Shown in pieces: positions 1 to 7,217 of a stretch of DNA of 8,819 nucleotides. The DNA is from Alphaproteobacteria bacterium. Lineage in GTDB: Bacteria > Pseudomonadota > Alphaproteobacteria > Rhizobiales > Xanthobacteraceae. The position numbers and the translations under genes are program-made. Every line of letters starts with the position of its first letter. Within the stretch, counting starts at the first letter, position 1. The stretch spans positions 1 through 8,819 of the forward strand of contig VAZS01000065.1 of the NCBI GenBank assembly GCA_005884855.1, written 5' to 3'. The notes beneath the pieces are model-generated. The model was given only the letters and a program-made list of their open reading frames with translations. It was not told the origin of the DNA and ran no database searches.

Positions 1-428
<428 letters not shown>

Positions 429-440
429 CAAACCATCCGT

Positions 441-517
441 CGTCGTGCCCGGCCTTGTGCCGGGCATCCACGACTTCTTTTTTAGACGTGGATGCCGGGA
501 CAAGCCCGGCCATGACG
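441..517. repeat. Large imperfect intergenic palindrome between tuf and rpsJ
   Basis: Left arm 441-472 and right arm 487-517 are inverted copies: 27 of 31 aligned positions match, with four mismatches and one single-base gap. They are separated by 14 bases containing a run of six T (478-483). Each arm is itself a small hairpin: GCCCGGC (447-453) pairs perfectly with GCCGGGC (459-465) around CTTGT, and GCCGGG (494-499) pairs with CCCGGC (505-510) around ACAAG. The reverse-strand core, GCCGGGCTTGTCCCGGC, resembles a palindromic repeat I recall as very common between genes in Bradyrhizobium and relatives; this is memory, not a search. It fills nearly the whole tuf-rpsJ gap. The left hairpin followed 12 bases later by the T run could act as a weak terminator or attenuator, but the distance is long for a classical one. 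Confidence 0.75.
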
Positions 518-536
518 GAACAGAGAGACAATGGCA

Positions 537-845
537 ATGAACGGCCAGAATATTCGCATACGTCTCAAGGCGTTCGATCATCGAATTCTCGATTCCTCGA
601 CGCGTGAGATCGTAAACACGGCGAAACGGACCGGTGCTCAGGTTCGCGGACCCATTCCGCTGCCGACCCGCATCGAGAAGTTCACCGTCAACCGTTCGCC
701 GCACGTTGACAAAAAGAGCCGCGAGCAATTCGAGATGCGCACGCACAAGCGCCTTCTCGACATTGTCGATCCGACCCCGCAGACCGTGGACGCGCTGATG
801 AAGCTCGATCTCGCCGCGGGTGTTGACGTCGAAATCAAGCTCTAA
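537..845 (+). CDS. rpsJ: 30S ribosomal protein S10 (NusE)
   Basis: Component of the 30S head and, as NusE, partner of NusB in transcription antitermination. The 102 residues are the usual length for alphaproteobacterial S10. Recognisable segments are [14 protein letters not shown] at the N-terminus, [20 protein letters not shown] in the middle, the [20 protein letters not shown] helix/loop region, and the ending [11 protein letters not shown] chose the ATG at 537 (MNGQNIRIR) because family members start there and GAGAG at 523-527 lies nine bases upstream. An in-frame ATG at 531 would add two residues (MA), with GGAA at 517-520 ten bases away, and cannot be excluded. It is the first gene of the S10 block. 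The leader is only about 108 bases and mostly palindrome, so no E. coli-like L4-responsive leader is evident. Confidence 0.97.
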   Translation: MNGQNIRIRLKAFDHRILDSSTREIVNTAKRTGAQVRGPIPLPTRIEKFTVNRSPHVDKKSREQFEMRTHKRLLDIVDPTPQTVDALMKLDLAAGVDVEIKL

Positions 846-897
846 CTTTTAGCTCCCGTCCGAAGACAAGCGGACAGAAAGAACAGGAAGCACGCCG

Positions 898-1626
898 ATG
901 CGCTCCGGAGTGATCGCACAAAAGGTCGGGATGACGCGGGTCTTTACAGAGGCCGGTGAACATATCCCTGTGACCGTGCTGAAACTGGGCAACTGCCAGG
1001 TGTTGGGCCACCGCACGACCGAGAAGAACGGTTATGTCGCGCTGCAGCTCGGTTCGGGCACGCGCAAGACCGTCTATCTGCCAAAGGCCGAACGCGGCCA
1101 GTTCGCCGTCGCCAAGGTCGAGCCCAAGCGGAAAGTGGCCGAATTCCGGGTATCGGAAGACGCGCTGATCCCGGTCGGCGCTGAGATTCAGGCCGATCAT
1201 TTCGTCGTCGGCCAATTCGTCGACGTCACCGGTACTTCCGTTGGTAAGGGTTTTGCCGGCGGCATGAAGCGCTGGAATTTCGGCGGGCTTCGCGCCACCC
1301 ACGGCGTCTCGGTATCGCATCGGTCGATCGGTTCGACCGGCGGACGCCAGGATCCGGGCAAGACTTTCAAGAACAAGAAGATGCCGGGCCACATGGGCGT
1401 CGACCGCATCACGACGCTCAATCTGCGCGTGGTGCAGACAGACGTTGCGCGCGGCCTGATCCTCGTCGAGGGCGCGGTGCCGGGCTCCAAGGGGGGATGG
1501 ATCGCGGTGCGCGATGCCGTGAAGAAGGCATTGCCGAAAGACGCGCCGAAGCCTGGCAAGTTCCGCCTGGCCGATGGCGGCGGTGAGCAGGCAGCGTCAG
1601 CTCCGGCCGAGCAGGAGGGCGCGTGA
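898..1626 (+). CDS. rplC: 50S ribosomal protein L3
   Basis: Early-assembling 50S protein whose central extension reaches towards the peptidyl transferase centre. The product has 242 residues against about 209 in E. coli; the extra length is largely an Ala/Glu-rich C-terminal tail ([14 protein letters not shown]), as in related alphaproteobacteria. It starts [15 protein letters not shown] and carries the family core [15 protein letters not shown] and [20 protein letters not shown]. Gln151 in GGRQDPG (codon 1348-1350) aligns with the glutamine methylated by PrmB in E. coli. AGGAAG at 885-890 is well placed before the ATG at 898. The 52-base gap after rpsJ holds only a weak 5-bp hairpin (GTCCG 858-862 with CGGAC 871-875). 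The gene ends one base before rplD, and its last codons carry the rplD ribosome binding site. Confidence 0.97.
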   Translation: MRSGVIAQKVGMTRVFTEAGEHIPVTVLKLGNCQVLGHRTTEKNGYVALQLGSGTRKTVYLPKAERGQFAVAKVEPKRKVAEFRVSEDALIPVGAEIQADHFVVGQFVDVTGTSVGKGFAGGMKRWNFGGLRATHGVSVSHRSIGSTGGRQDPGKTFKNKKMPGHMGVDRITTLNLRVVQTDVARGLILVEGAVPGSKGGWIAVRDAVKKALPKDAPKPGKFRLADGGGEQAASAPAEQEGA

Positions 1627-1627
1627 G

Positions 1628-2248
1628 ATGGAATTGAAAGTCACAACCCTTGAGGGCAAGGCGGCCGGTTCGGTTCAGCTTTCGGACGAGATTTTCGGGC
1701 TCGAGCCGCGCAAGGATATCATTCAGCGCTGCGTGCAATGGCAGTTGGCCAAGCGCCAGGCCGGGACCCACAAGGCCCAGGGCCGCGCGGACGTCTGGCG
1801 CACCGGCAAGAAGATGTACAAGCAGAAGGGCACCGGCGGCGCGCGTCACGGCTCGGCCCGTGTGCCGCAGTTCCGCGGTGGTGGCCGCGCGTTCGGCCCG
1901 GTCGTGCGTTCGCACGCGATCGATCTGCCAAAGAAGGTTCGTGCCTTGGCGCTTCGGCATGCGCTTTCGGCCAAGGCAAAGGACGGCGGGCTGGTCGTGA
2001 TCGAATCGGCGAAGCTCGACGCTGCCAAGACCAAGGCGCTGATCGGACATTTCTCAGGTCTCGGGTTGACCAACGCGCTGATCATCGATGGCGCCGAGCT
2101 CAACAACGGCTTCGCCACCGCCGCGCGCAACATTCCGAATATCGACGTGCTGCCGATCCAGGGCATCAACGTCTACGACATTCTGCGTCGCCAGAAGCTG
2201 GTGCTGACCAAGGCGGCGGTCGATGCGTTGGAGGCGCGGTTCAAATGA
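1628..2248 (+). CDS. rplD: 50S ribosomal protein L4
   Basis: Binds 23S rRNA and lines the exit tunnel through its extended loop; in E. coli it also represses its own operon, which is not shown here. The 206 residues are the usual alphaproteobacterial length. Landmarks: [20 protein letters not shown] followed by [17 protein letters not shown] forms the tunnel loop at about residues 52-95; the C-terminal half contains [10 protein letters not shown] and [10 protein letters not shown]. The start at 1628 ([11 protein letters not shown]) fits the family and has AGGAGG at 1613-1618 nine bases upstream, inside the end of rplC. Upstream in-frame codons extend the frame to 1574 but give no L4-like residues. 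The rplC stop is one base away, and the stop overlaps the rplW start (ATGA), so translation with both neighbours is probably coupled. Confidence 0.97.
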   Translation: MELKVTTLEGKAAGSVQLSDEIFGLEPRKDIIQRCVQWQLAKRQAGTHKAQGRADVWRTGKKMYKQKGTGGARHGSARVPQFRGGGRAFGPVVRSHAIDLPKKVRALALRHALSAKAKDGGLVVIESAKLDAAKTKALIGHFSGLGLTNALIIDGAELNNGFATAARNIPNIDVLPIQGINVYDILRRQKLVLTKAAVDALEARFK

Positions 2249-2544
2249 AGAATATCGATCCGCGCTATTACGACATCATCGTTTCTCCGGTCGTGACCGA
2301 AAAGGCGACGCTTGCCTCCGAACACAACAAGGTCCTGTTCAAGGTCGCGAGCAAGGCCACCAAGCCGCAGATCAAGGAAGCCGTCGAGAAGCTGTTCGAC
2401 GTCAAGGTAAAGAGCGTGAACACCCTGGTGCGTAAGGGCAAGACCAAGGTGTTCCGCGGCAATTTCGGTTCGCAGTCGGATGTGAAGCGCGCGATCGTGA
2501 CCCTCGAAGAGGGCCACCGCATCGACGTCACCACCGGGCTATAA
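2245..2544 (+). CDS. rplW: 50S ribosomal protein L23
   Basis: Early-binding 50S protein at the tunnel exit, docking site for trigger factor and SRP. It has 99 residues, a typical bacterial length. It begins [20 protein letters not shown], the conserved N-terminal segment, and continues with [20 protein letters not shown] and [14 protein letters not shown]. The ATG at 2245 overlaps the rplD stop by four bases (ATGA), with GGAGG at 2230-2234 ten bases upstream, so re-initiation after rplD is likely. A longer open frame runs upstream through rplD in a different frame (from 1738), but the residues before M2245 are low-complexity out-of-frame translation. The rplB start follows the stop after 12 bases. 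Confidence 0.96.
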   Translation: MKNIDPRYYDIIVSPVVTEKATLASEHNKVLFKVASKATKPQIKEAVEKLFDVKVKSVNTLVRKGKTKVFRGNFGSQSDVKRAIVTLEEGHRIDVTTGL

Positions 2545-2556
2545 GGCGATACGACC

Positions 2557-3390
2557 ATGGCACTGAAAACATTCAACCCGACGACACCAGGCCAGCGCCA
2601 GCTGGTGATGGTCGATCGTTCGGCGCTCTACAAGGGCAAGCCGGTCAAGGCGCTGACCGAGGGCAAGCATTCCTCGGGCGGTCGCAATAACACCGGCCGC
2701 ATGGTCGTGCGTTTCCGCGGCGGCGGCCACAAGCAGTCGTATCGCGTGATCGATTTCAAGCGCACCAAGGTCGATATGCCTGCGACCGTCGAGCGGCTAG
2801 AATATGATCCGAACCGGACCGCGTTCATTGCGCTCCTGAAATATACCGACGGCACCCAGGCCTATATCCTCGCGCCGCAGCGCCTGGCCGTCGGCGACAG
2901 CGTGATCGCCGGCAACCATGTGGACGTGAAGCCGGGCAATGTGATGCCGCTCGGCAACATGCCGATCGGCACCATCATTCATAATGTGGAATTGAAGATC
3001 GGAAAGGGCGGCCAGCTCGCGCGTTCCGCCGGCACCTATGCCCAGCTCGTCGGCCGCGACCAGGATTACGTAATTATCCGCCTGAATTCGGGCGAGCAGC
3101 GTCTGGTTCACGGCCGCTGCACCGGCACCATCGGCGCCGTATCGAACCCGGACCACATGAACATCTCGATCGGAAAGGCCGGTCGTAATCGCTGGCTTGG
3201 CCGCAAGCCTCATAATCGCGGCGTCTCCATGAACCCGGTCGATCATCCGCACGGCGGCGGCGAAGGCCGCACCTCCGGCGGCCGTCATCCGGTGACCCCA
3301 TGGGGCAAGCCCACCAAGGGCAAGAAAACCCGTTCGAACAAGTCGACCAATCGATTCATTCTCATCAGCCGCCACAAGCGGAAGAAGTAA
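2557..3390 (+). CDS. rplB: 50S ribosomal protein L2
   Basis: Highly conserved 50S protein needed for subunit association and peptidyl transferase activity. It has 277 residues (273 in E. coli). The N-terminal part has the OB-like fold region with [20 protein letters not shown], then [17 protein letters not shown], and a middle SH3-like part with [20 protein letters not shown]. The C-terminal signature [13 protein letters not shown] starts near residue 226 and includes the histidine (H230) aligned with functionally important His229 of E. coli. The tail is basic ([20 protein letters not shown]). The Shine-Dalgarno is weak, only AAGG at 2543-2546 overlapping the rplW stop, so coupling to rplW translation may matter. 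Complete, with no unusual residues noticed. Confidence 0.98.
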   Translation: MALKTFNPTTPGQRQLVMVDRSALYKGKPVKALTEGKHSSGGRNNTGRMVVRFRGGGHKQSYRVIDFKRTKVDMPATVERLEYDPNRTAFIALLKYTDGTQAYILAPQRLAVGDSVIAGNHVDVKPGNVMPLGNMPIGTIIHNVELKIGKGGQLARSAGTYAQLVGRDQDYVIIRLNSGEQRLVHGRCTGTIGAVSNPDHMNISIGKAGRNRWLGRKPHNRGVSMNPVDHPHGGGEGRTSGGRHPVTPWGKPTKGKKTRSNKSTNRFILISRHKRKK

Positions 3391-3402
3391 GGAACGCCGG
3401 AC

Positions 3403-3681
3403 ATGGTTCGTTCAGTCTGGAAAGGCCCGTTCGTCGAAGGCTCTCTGCTCAAGAAGGCAGATGCCGCGCGCGCGTCCGGCCGTCATGACGTCATCAAGAT
3501 CTGGAGCCGCCGCTCGACCATTCTGCCGCAATTCGTCGGATTGGTGTTTGGCGTCTACAACGGCCAGAAGCATGTGCCGGTATCGGTCAACGAGGAAATG
3601 GTGGGCCACAAGTTCGGCGAGTTCTCGCCGACCCGGACCTTCCACGGCCATTCTGGCGACAAGAAAGCCAAGAAGGCTTGA
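3403..3681 (+). CDS. rpsS: 30S ribosomal protein S19
   Basis: Protein of the 30S head that with S13 contacts the A-site region and the inter-subunit bridge. It has 92 residues, the standard length. It starts [20 protein letters not shown], then [16 protein letters not shown] (residues about 31-46) and the signature [46 protein letters not shown] at 3389-3394, overlapping the rplB stop, lies eight bases before the ATG. Only 12 bases separate it from rplB and 10 from rplV, as expected in the conserved rplB-rpsS-rplV-rpsC order. Confidence 0.97.
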   Translation: MVRSVWKGPFVEGSLLKKADAARASGRHDVIKIWSRRSTILPQFVGLVFGVYNGQKHVPVSVNEEMVGHKFGEFSPTRTFHGHSGDKKAKKA

Positions 3682-3691
3682 GGACTGAGCG

Positions 3692-4072
3692 ATGAGCAAA
3701 CCAAAGCGCGAACGGATCCTCCCGGACAACGAGGCCAAGGCAGTCGCCCGGATGCTGCGCGTGAGCCCGCAGAAGCTCAATCTTGTCGCGCAGCTTATCC
3801 GCGGCCGAAAGGCTTCGGCCGCGCTCGCCGACCTGCAGTTTTCGCGCAAGCGCATCGCGGTCGACGTCAAGAAGTGCCTGGAATCGGCGATCGCAAACGC
3901 CGAGAACAATCATGACCTCGATGTCGACGATCTGATTGTGTCCGAGGCGCATGTCGGCAACGGCATCGTCATGAAGCGTTTCGCACCGCGCGGCCGTGGC
4001 CGCTCGGGCCGTATCTTTAAACCATTCTCGCAGCTGACGATCGTCGTTCGTCAGGTCGAGGCGAGCGCTTAA
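3692..4072 (+). CDS. rplV: 50S ribosomal protein L22
   Basis: 50S protein that binds all 23S rRNA domains; its beta-hairpin reaches the exit tunnel and is a macrolide-resistance site in other bacteria. It has 126 residues, longer than the 110 of E. coli because of an N-terminal extension ([15 protein letters not shown]) as in related alphaproteobacteria. Core motifs are [20 protein letters not shown] at residues 21-40 and the hairpin [18 protein letters not shown] at about 94-111, followed by [14 protein letters not shown] at 3680-3684, overlapping the rpsS stop, sits seven bases before the ATG. The hairpin has no insertion or deletion that I can see. The next gene, rpsC, starts 19 bases downstream. 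Confidence 0.96.
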   Translation: MSKPKRERILPDNEAKAVARMLRVSPQKLNLVAQLIRGRKASAALADLQFSRKRIAVDVKKCLESAIANAENNHDLDVDDLIVSEAHVGNGIVMKRFAPRGRGRSGRIFKPFSQLTIVVRQVEASA

Positions 4073-4091
4073 AAGGGGGCGGGAGAGAGCG

Positions 4092-4619
4092 ATGGGTCAG
4101 AAGATCAATCCAATCGGGCTGCGTCTCGGCATTAACCGGACGTGGTATTCCCTTTGGTTCGCCGGCAAGAACGAATACGGCAAGCTGCTGCACGAGGATG
4201 TCAAAGCTTCTGACGTCGTCATCAACATCGTCGAGATCCGCAAGCCCGAACTGGACGCCACGCTGGTTGCCGAATCGATCGCGCAACAGCTCGAGCGTCG
4301 TGTCGCGTTCCGCCGCGCCATGAAGCGCGCGGTGCAATCGGCGATGCGGCTCGGCGCCGAAGGCATTCGTATCAACTGCTCGGGCCGTCTCGGCGGCGCC
4401 GAAATCGCGCGGATGGAGTGGTATCGCGAAGGCCGCGTGCCATTGCATACGCTTCGCGCGGACATCGACTACGGGGTGGCGACCGCGTTCACCACGTTCG
4501 GCACCTGCGGCGTCAAGGTCTGGATTTTCAAAGGTGAAATCCTTGAGCACGACCCGATGGCCCAGGACAAGAAAATGGCTGAGGGCGACACTGCGCGGCC
4601 GCGTCGCGACGCCGCTTGA
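4092..4619 (+). CDS. rpsC: 30S ribosomal protein S3 with internal in-frame loss of most of the KH domain
   Basis: S3 lies on the 30S head at the mRNA entry and helps unwind mRNA. The product has 175 residues, against 233 in E. coli and about 240 in relatives. Residues 1-38 ([18 protein letters not shown] ... KLLHEDVK) match the usual N-terminus. Residues from A39-S40 on ([20 protein letters not shown]) match family residues from about 96. The missing 57 residues or so include IVIERP, RVTIHSARPG and the GKKG loop of the type-2 KH domain (about 39-107 in E. coli S3, from memory). The C-terminal domain is intact: [52 protein letters not shown]74, R75 and K78 align with the R131/R132/K135 helicase residues of E. 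coli. Residues 19 and 21 are Y and L, where I remember D/N and R/T. The stop is normal. Whether this is a functional short S3, a degenerate copy or an assembly error is open. Confidence 0.9.
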   Translation: MGQKINPIGLRLGINRTWYSLWFAGKNEYGKLLHEDVKASDVVINIVEIRKPELDATLVAESIAQQLERRVAFRRAMKRAVQSAMRLGAEGIRINCSGRLGGAEIARMEWYREGRVPLHTLRADIDYGVATAFTTFGTCGVKVWIFKGEILEHDPMAQDKKMAEGDTARPRRDAA

Positions 4620-4651
4620 AGCGATTTTGAGAAGGTTTGAGGGCGTAAGCC

Positions 4652-5065
4652 ATGATGCAACCAAAGAAAACGAAGTTCCGGAAGGCGCATAAGGGCCGGA
4701 TCCACGGCACCGCGACCTCGGGCGCGTCGTTGTCGTTCGGTCAGTTCGGCCTGAAGGCGATGGCCCCCGAGCGGATCACCGCGCGTCAGATCGAAGCCGC
4801 GCGCCGCGCGCTGACCCGGCACATGAAGCGCGCCGGCCGGGTCTGGATCCGCATCTTCCCGGACGTCCCGGTATCCAAGAAGCCCGCCGAAGTGCGCATG
4901 GGCTCCGGCAAGGGCACCCCGGAATTATGGGTGGCGCGGGTGAAACCGGGCCGCGTGATTTTCGAAATCGATGGCGTCACGGTGCAGACGGCGAAAGAAG
5001 CCCTGTCGCTCGCGGCCGCCAAACTGCCGATCAAGACGCGCTTCGTTGCGCGCATCGCGGAATAG
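4652..5065 (+). CDS. rplP: 50S ribosomal protein L16
   Basis: Late-assembling 50S protein that helps position A- and P-site tRNA. It has 137 residues, standard for alphaproteobacteria. It begins [19 protein letters not shown], followed by [20 protein letters not shown] and [19 protein letters not shown]. The conserved [20 protein letters not shown] occupies residues 81-100; Arg82 there aligns with the arginine hydroxylated in E. coli L16. Start at 4652 uses GAGGG at 4639-4643, eight bases upstream; the adjacent ATG at 4655 is a possible alternative losing one Met. A 32-base gap follows rpsC, one of the larger gaps in the S10 block, and shows no obvious structure. Confidence 0.97.
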   Translation: MMQPKKTKFRKAHKGRIHGTATSGASLSFGQFGLKAMAPERITARQIEAARRALTRHMKRAGRVWIRIFPDVPVSKKPAEVRMGSGKGTPELWVARVKPGRVIFEIDGVTVQTAKEALSLAAAKLPIKTRFVARIAE

Positions 5066-5075
5066 GGAAGTGGTC

Positions 5076-5282
5076 ATGGCCGAGATGAAAACCTCCGATA
5101 TCCGTGCGATGAGCCCCGATCAGATGGACGACGCCGTCCTCAATCTGAAAAAGGAACGCTTTAACCTGCGCTTTCAGCGCGCCACGGGGCAGTTGGAGAA
5201 CACCTCCCGCTTGCGTGAAGCGCGCCGCGATATCGCCCGCATCAAGACCATTGCCGCGCAGCAGCGCGCGAAGAAGAAGTAA
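5076..5282 (+). CDS. rpmC: 50S ribosomal protein L29
   Basis: Small helical-hairpin protein next to L23 at the tunnel exit. It has 68 residues (63 in E. coli). It starts [19 protein letters not shown], followed by the characteristic second half [20 protein letters not shown] and [16 protein letters not shown], ending in a basic AKKK tail. The ATG at 5076 has GGGAAG at 5065-5070 five bases upstream; an in-frame ATG at 5085 (M4) is a less likely alternative with a longer spacing. The open frame continues upstream into rplP in another frame, without L29-like content. The gap to rplP is 10 bases, and to rpsQ also 10. Confidence 0.96.
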   Translation: MAEMKTSDIRAMSPDQMDDAVLNLKKERFNLRFQRATGQLENTSRLREARRDIARIKTIAAQQRAKKK

Positions 5283-5292
5283 GGGGCTTAAA

Positions 5293-5541
5293 ATGCCAAA
5301 ACGTACGCTTCAGGGCGTGGTCGTCAGCGACAAGCAGGCCAAGACGGTTGTGGTGCGCGTCGATCGCCGCTTCACCCATCCGATCTACAAGAAGACGATT
5401 CGCCGCTCGAAGAACTATCACGCGCACGATGAGAACAACGAGTTCAAGCCGGGCGACATGGTGTGGATCGAGGAGAGCAAGCCGATCTCGAAGTTGAAGC
5501 GCTGGACCGTGGTCCGGGGCGAACAGAAGAAAACGGCCTGA
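5293..5541 (+). CDS. rpsQ: 30S ribosomal protein S17
   Basis: Primary 16S rRNA-binding protein of the 30S body, with an OB fold. It has 82 residues, typical of the family (84 in E. coli). It begins [20 protein letters not shown] and continues [20 protein letters not shown] and [11 protein letters not shown]. The signature region is [17 protein letters not shown] at residues 58-74. The start at 5293 is supported by AGGGG at 5282-5286, six bases upstream, and by the family N-terminus; the frame remains open upstream to 5215, but that stretch is out-of-frame rpmC. It is the last gene of the classical S10 operon, and the 81-base gap that follows is the largest after the tuf-rpsJ gap. Confidence 0.97.
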   Translation: MPKRTLQGVVVSDKQAKTVVVRVDRRFTHPIYKKTIRRSKNYHAHDENNEFKPGDMVWIEESKPISKLKRWTVVRGEQKKTA

Positions 5542-5546
5542 GGTCG

Positions 5547-5597
5547 GTTCGGCATCGCCGAACGGACATTCGGGATAATTTAGGCGCAACTTTGCGC
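5547..5597 (+). promoter_or_regulatory. Two small hairpins in the rpsQ-rplN gap (S10/spc boundary)
   Basis: GTTCGGC (5547-5553) pairs perfectly with GCCGAAC (5557-5563) around a three-base ATC loop. Downstream, GCGCA (5584-5588) pairs with TGCGC (5593-5597) around ACTT. Between them GATAAT (5574-5579) matches five of six bases of a sigma-70 -10 hexamer, but no good -35 lies 16-18 bases upstream. Neither hairpin is followed by a T run, so neither looks like an intrinsic terminator. The place matches the junction between the E. coli S10 and spc operons, so an internal promoter or processing site is possible. This role is inferred; only the base pairing is directly seen. Confidence 0.4.
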
Positions 5598-5622
5598 ATC
5601 AGAAAGAGGACGAGGTGCATCA

Positions 5623-5991
5623 ATGATTCAGATGCAGACCAACCTCGACGTGGCCGACAATTCAGGCGCACGCCGTGTCATGTGCATCAAGGTGCTTGGG
5701 GGCTCCAAGCGCCGCTATGCCACCGTGGGCGACACCATTGTGGTGTCGATCAAGGAAGCAATTCCGCGCGGCAAGGTGAAGAAGGGCGACGTCATGAAGG
5801 CGGTGGTGGTGCGGGTTCGCAAGGACATCCGCCGCGCCGATGGTTCCGTCATCCGTTTCGACCGCAACGCCGCCGTGCTGATCAACAATCAGTCGGAGCC
5901 GGTTGGCACCCGCATTTTCGGGCCGGTGCCGCGCGAGCTGCGCGCCAGGAACCACATGAAGATCATCTCGCTTGCGCCGGAGGTGCTGTAA
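5623..5991 (+). CDS. rplN: 50S ribosomal protein L14
   Basis: Highly conserved 50S beta-barrel protein at the inter-subunit interface and target of the silencing factor RsfS. It has 122 residues, nearly invariant in bacteria. It starts [20 protein letters not shown], followed by [52 protein letters not shown] (residues 70-88) and [13 protein letters not shown] (95-107). The segment before the start, AAAGAGGACGAGGTGCATCA, contains purine-rich GAGG/GAGGT elements suited for ribosome binding. First gene of the spc block. Its TAA stop overlaps the rplX ATG by one base (TAATG), and its last codons carry the rplX ribosome binding site. Confidence 0.98.
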   Translation: MIQMQTNLDVADNSGARRVMCIKVLGGSKRRYATVGDTIVVSIKEAIPRGKVKKGDVMKAVVVRVRKDIRRADGSVIRFDRNAAVLINNQSEPVGTRIFGPVPRELRARNHMKIISLAPEVL

Positions 5992-6305
5992 TGGCTGCCA
6001 AGATCCGGAAAGGCGACAAGGTCATCGTGCTGTCCGGCCGCGACAAGGGCCGTACCGGCGAGGTGTTCGAGGTGCGTCCCGACGACCACAAGGCGCTGGT
6101 GCGCGGCGTCAACCTCGTCAAGCGTCACCAGAAGCAGAGCCAGGCGCAGGAGGGCGGCATCATTTCAAAGGAGTCGCCAATCCACCTGTCCAACATCGCG
6201 ATCGTCGGCAAGGACGGCAAGCCGACCCGCGTGGGCTTCAAGATTCATGCGGATGGCAAGAAGGTACGCGTTGCCAAACGCACGGGAGCAGAGATCGATG
6301 GCTGA
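5991..6305 (+). CDS. rplX: 50S ribosomal protein L24
   Basis: Assembly-initiating 50S protein at the tunnel exit. It has 104 residues (as in E. coli). The KOW motif covers about residues 4-32, with [20 protein letters not shown]; then [18 protein letters not shown] and a C-terminal [20 protein letters not shown]. The start at 5991 overlaps the rplN stop by one base and has GGAGGT (5979-5984) six bases upstream. The frame is open back to 5463, but that part is an out-of-frame translation of rplN. The end overlaps the rplE start by eight bases. In E. coli the S8 repressor-binding site of the spc operon lies near this junction; I could not recognise an equivalent structure here. Confidence 0.97.
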   Translation: MAAKIRKGDKVIVLSGRDKGRTGEVFEVRPDDHKALVRGVNLVKRHQKQSQAQEGGIISKESPIHLSNIAIVGKDGKPTRVGFKIHADGKKVRVAKRTGAEIDG

Positions 6306-6855
6306 GACCGCATACGTGCCGCGCCTGCGCGCGGAATATGATCAGAGCATCCGTGGCAAGCTGAGCGAGCAGTTCGGCTACCGTAACGTCATGCAAGTGC
6401 CGCGGCTGGACAAGGTCGTGCTCAACATGGGCATCGGCGAGGCGGTTAACGACCGCAAAAAAGCCGAGCTGGCGGCAGCCGATCTGTCGCTGATCGCTGG
6501 CCAGAAGGCGGTTGTGACCTATTCGCGCGTCGCGATCGCGACCTACAAGCTACGTGAAAACCAGCCGATCGGCTGCAAGGTGACGCTGCGCAAAGCCAAG
6601 ATGTACGAGTTCGTCGACCGCCTGGTGAACGTTGCGCTGCCGCGCGTGCGCGACTTCCGCGGGCTGAACCCGAAGAGTTTCGATGGCCGGGGCAATTATT
6701 CGCTCGGCATCAAGGAACACATCATTTTCCCCGAAATCGACTTCGACAAGGCCGGGGAAACGTGGGGCATGGACGTGACGGTATGCACCACCGCCCGCAC
6801 TGACGACGAGGCGCGCGCCTTGTTGACCGCATTCAATTTCCCGTTCCGGCAGTGA
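6298..6855 (+). CDS. rplE: 50S ribosomal protein L5
   Basis: 5S rRNA-binding protein of the central protuberance that contacts P-site tRNA. It has 185 residues, slightly longer than the 179 of E. coli. It starts [20 protein letters not shown], then the conserved [19 protein letters not shown] (residues 31-49), [36 protein letters not shown] (115-134), [15 protein letters not shown] and [20 protein letters not shown]. The ATG at 6298 lies inside the end of rplX; the eight-base overlap suggests translational coupling. GGGAGCAGAG, about 6284-6293, offers a ribosome binding site. Complete. A 43-base gap leads to rpsN. Confidence 0.98.
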   Translation: MAETAYVPRLRAEYDQSIRGKLSEQFGYRNVMQVPRLDKVVLNMGIGEAVNDRKKAELAAADLSLIAGQKAVVTYSRVAIATYKLRENQPIGCKVTLRKAKMYEFVDRLVNVALPRVRDFRGLNPKSFDGRGNYSLGIKEHIIFPEIDFDKAGETWGMDVTVCTTARTDDEARALLTAFNFPFRQ

Positions 6856-6898
6856 GACGCTGACAAGCCTCTCAAACGCGGAAACCCAGGAGCCAAGC

Positions 6899-7204
6899 AT
6901 GGCAAAGAAGAGTTCGATCGAGAAGAACAACCGGCGCAAGCGGATGACGAAGAACGCCGCCCCAAGGCGCGCGAAGCTGAAGGCGATCATCGCGGACAAA
7001 AAGAAGCCGATGGAGGAGCGGTTCGCGGCGACGCTGAAGCTTGCCGAGATGCCGCGCAATTCGTCGGCAACCCGCATCCGCAACCGCTGCGAAATGACGG
7101 GACGCCCGCGCTCGAATTATCGCAAAAACAAGCTCAGCCGCATCGCGCTGCGCGAACTCGGCTCCAAGGGCCTGGTTCCCGGGCTTGTGAAGTCGAGCTG
7201 GTAA
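6899..7204 (+). CDS. rpsN: 30S ribosomal protein S14, zinc-free (C-) form
   Basis: Late-assembling protein of the 30S head, neighbour of S3 and S10. It has 101 residues, the long form typical of Proteobacteria. It lacks the CxxC zinc-binding pairs of the short C+ form; its only cysteine is C64 in [11 protein letters not shown], part of the family signature with [15 protein letters not shown]. The N-terminus is [18 protein letters not shown], and the tail ends [16 protein letters not shown] at 6888-6892 lies six bases before the ATG. It appears fully intact, which is of interest because its normal binding partner S3 lacks most of its N-terminal domain here. Confidence 0.97.
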   Translation: MAKKSSIEKNNRRKRMTKNAAPRRAKLKAIIADKKKPMEERFAATLKLAEMPRNSSATRIRNRCEMTGRPRSNYRKNKLSRIALRELGSKGLVPGLVKSSW

Positions 7205-7217
7205 GGAGGATCGTCAG

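Noticed and set aside
531..536. Alternative rpsJ start at 531 adding two residues
   Set aside because: Family members begin at MNGQNIRIR (537), and spacing from GAGAG favours 537; it remains possible but has no functional consequence.
858..875. Small hairpin between rpsJ and rplC (GTCCG/CGGAC with an 8-base loop)
   Set aside because: Only five base pairs, a long loop, no T run; expected by chance in GC-rich DNA.
835..1392. 185-codon minus-strand open frame opposite rplC
   Set aside because: GC-rich third positions of rplC keep the antisense frame open; there is no recognisable protein and the + strand encodes a clear L3.
1738..2544. Apparent long + strand fusion reading from inside rplD into rplW
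   Set aside because: Only the part from 2245 is protein-like (L23). The upstream part is Arg/Ala/Gly-rich translation of rplD in the wrong frame.
2797..3375. 192-codon minus-strand open frame opposite rplB
   Set aside because: Shadow of the L2 gene, with low-complexity Ala/Arg/Gly-rich translation and no family resemblance.
4204..4209. AAGCTT (a HindIII site) exactly at the S3 deletion junction, as a hint of an engineered deletion
   Set aside because: The same hexamer occurs elsewhere in the window (358-363 in tuf and within rpsN), so its presence here is weak evidence. Noted, but not a finding.
4017..4664. 215-codon minus-strand open frame opposite rpsC
   Set aside because: It spans the S3 gene in antisense. 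I considered whether it could explain the shortened rpsC, but its translation shows no known motif and it runs past both gene ends as a typical GC artefact.
5463..6305. Apparent 280-codon + strand gene ending in L24
   Set aside because: Only the part from 5991 matches L24; the preceding codons are out-of-frame rpsQ and rplN.
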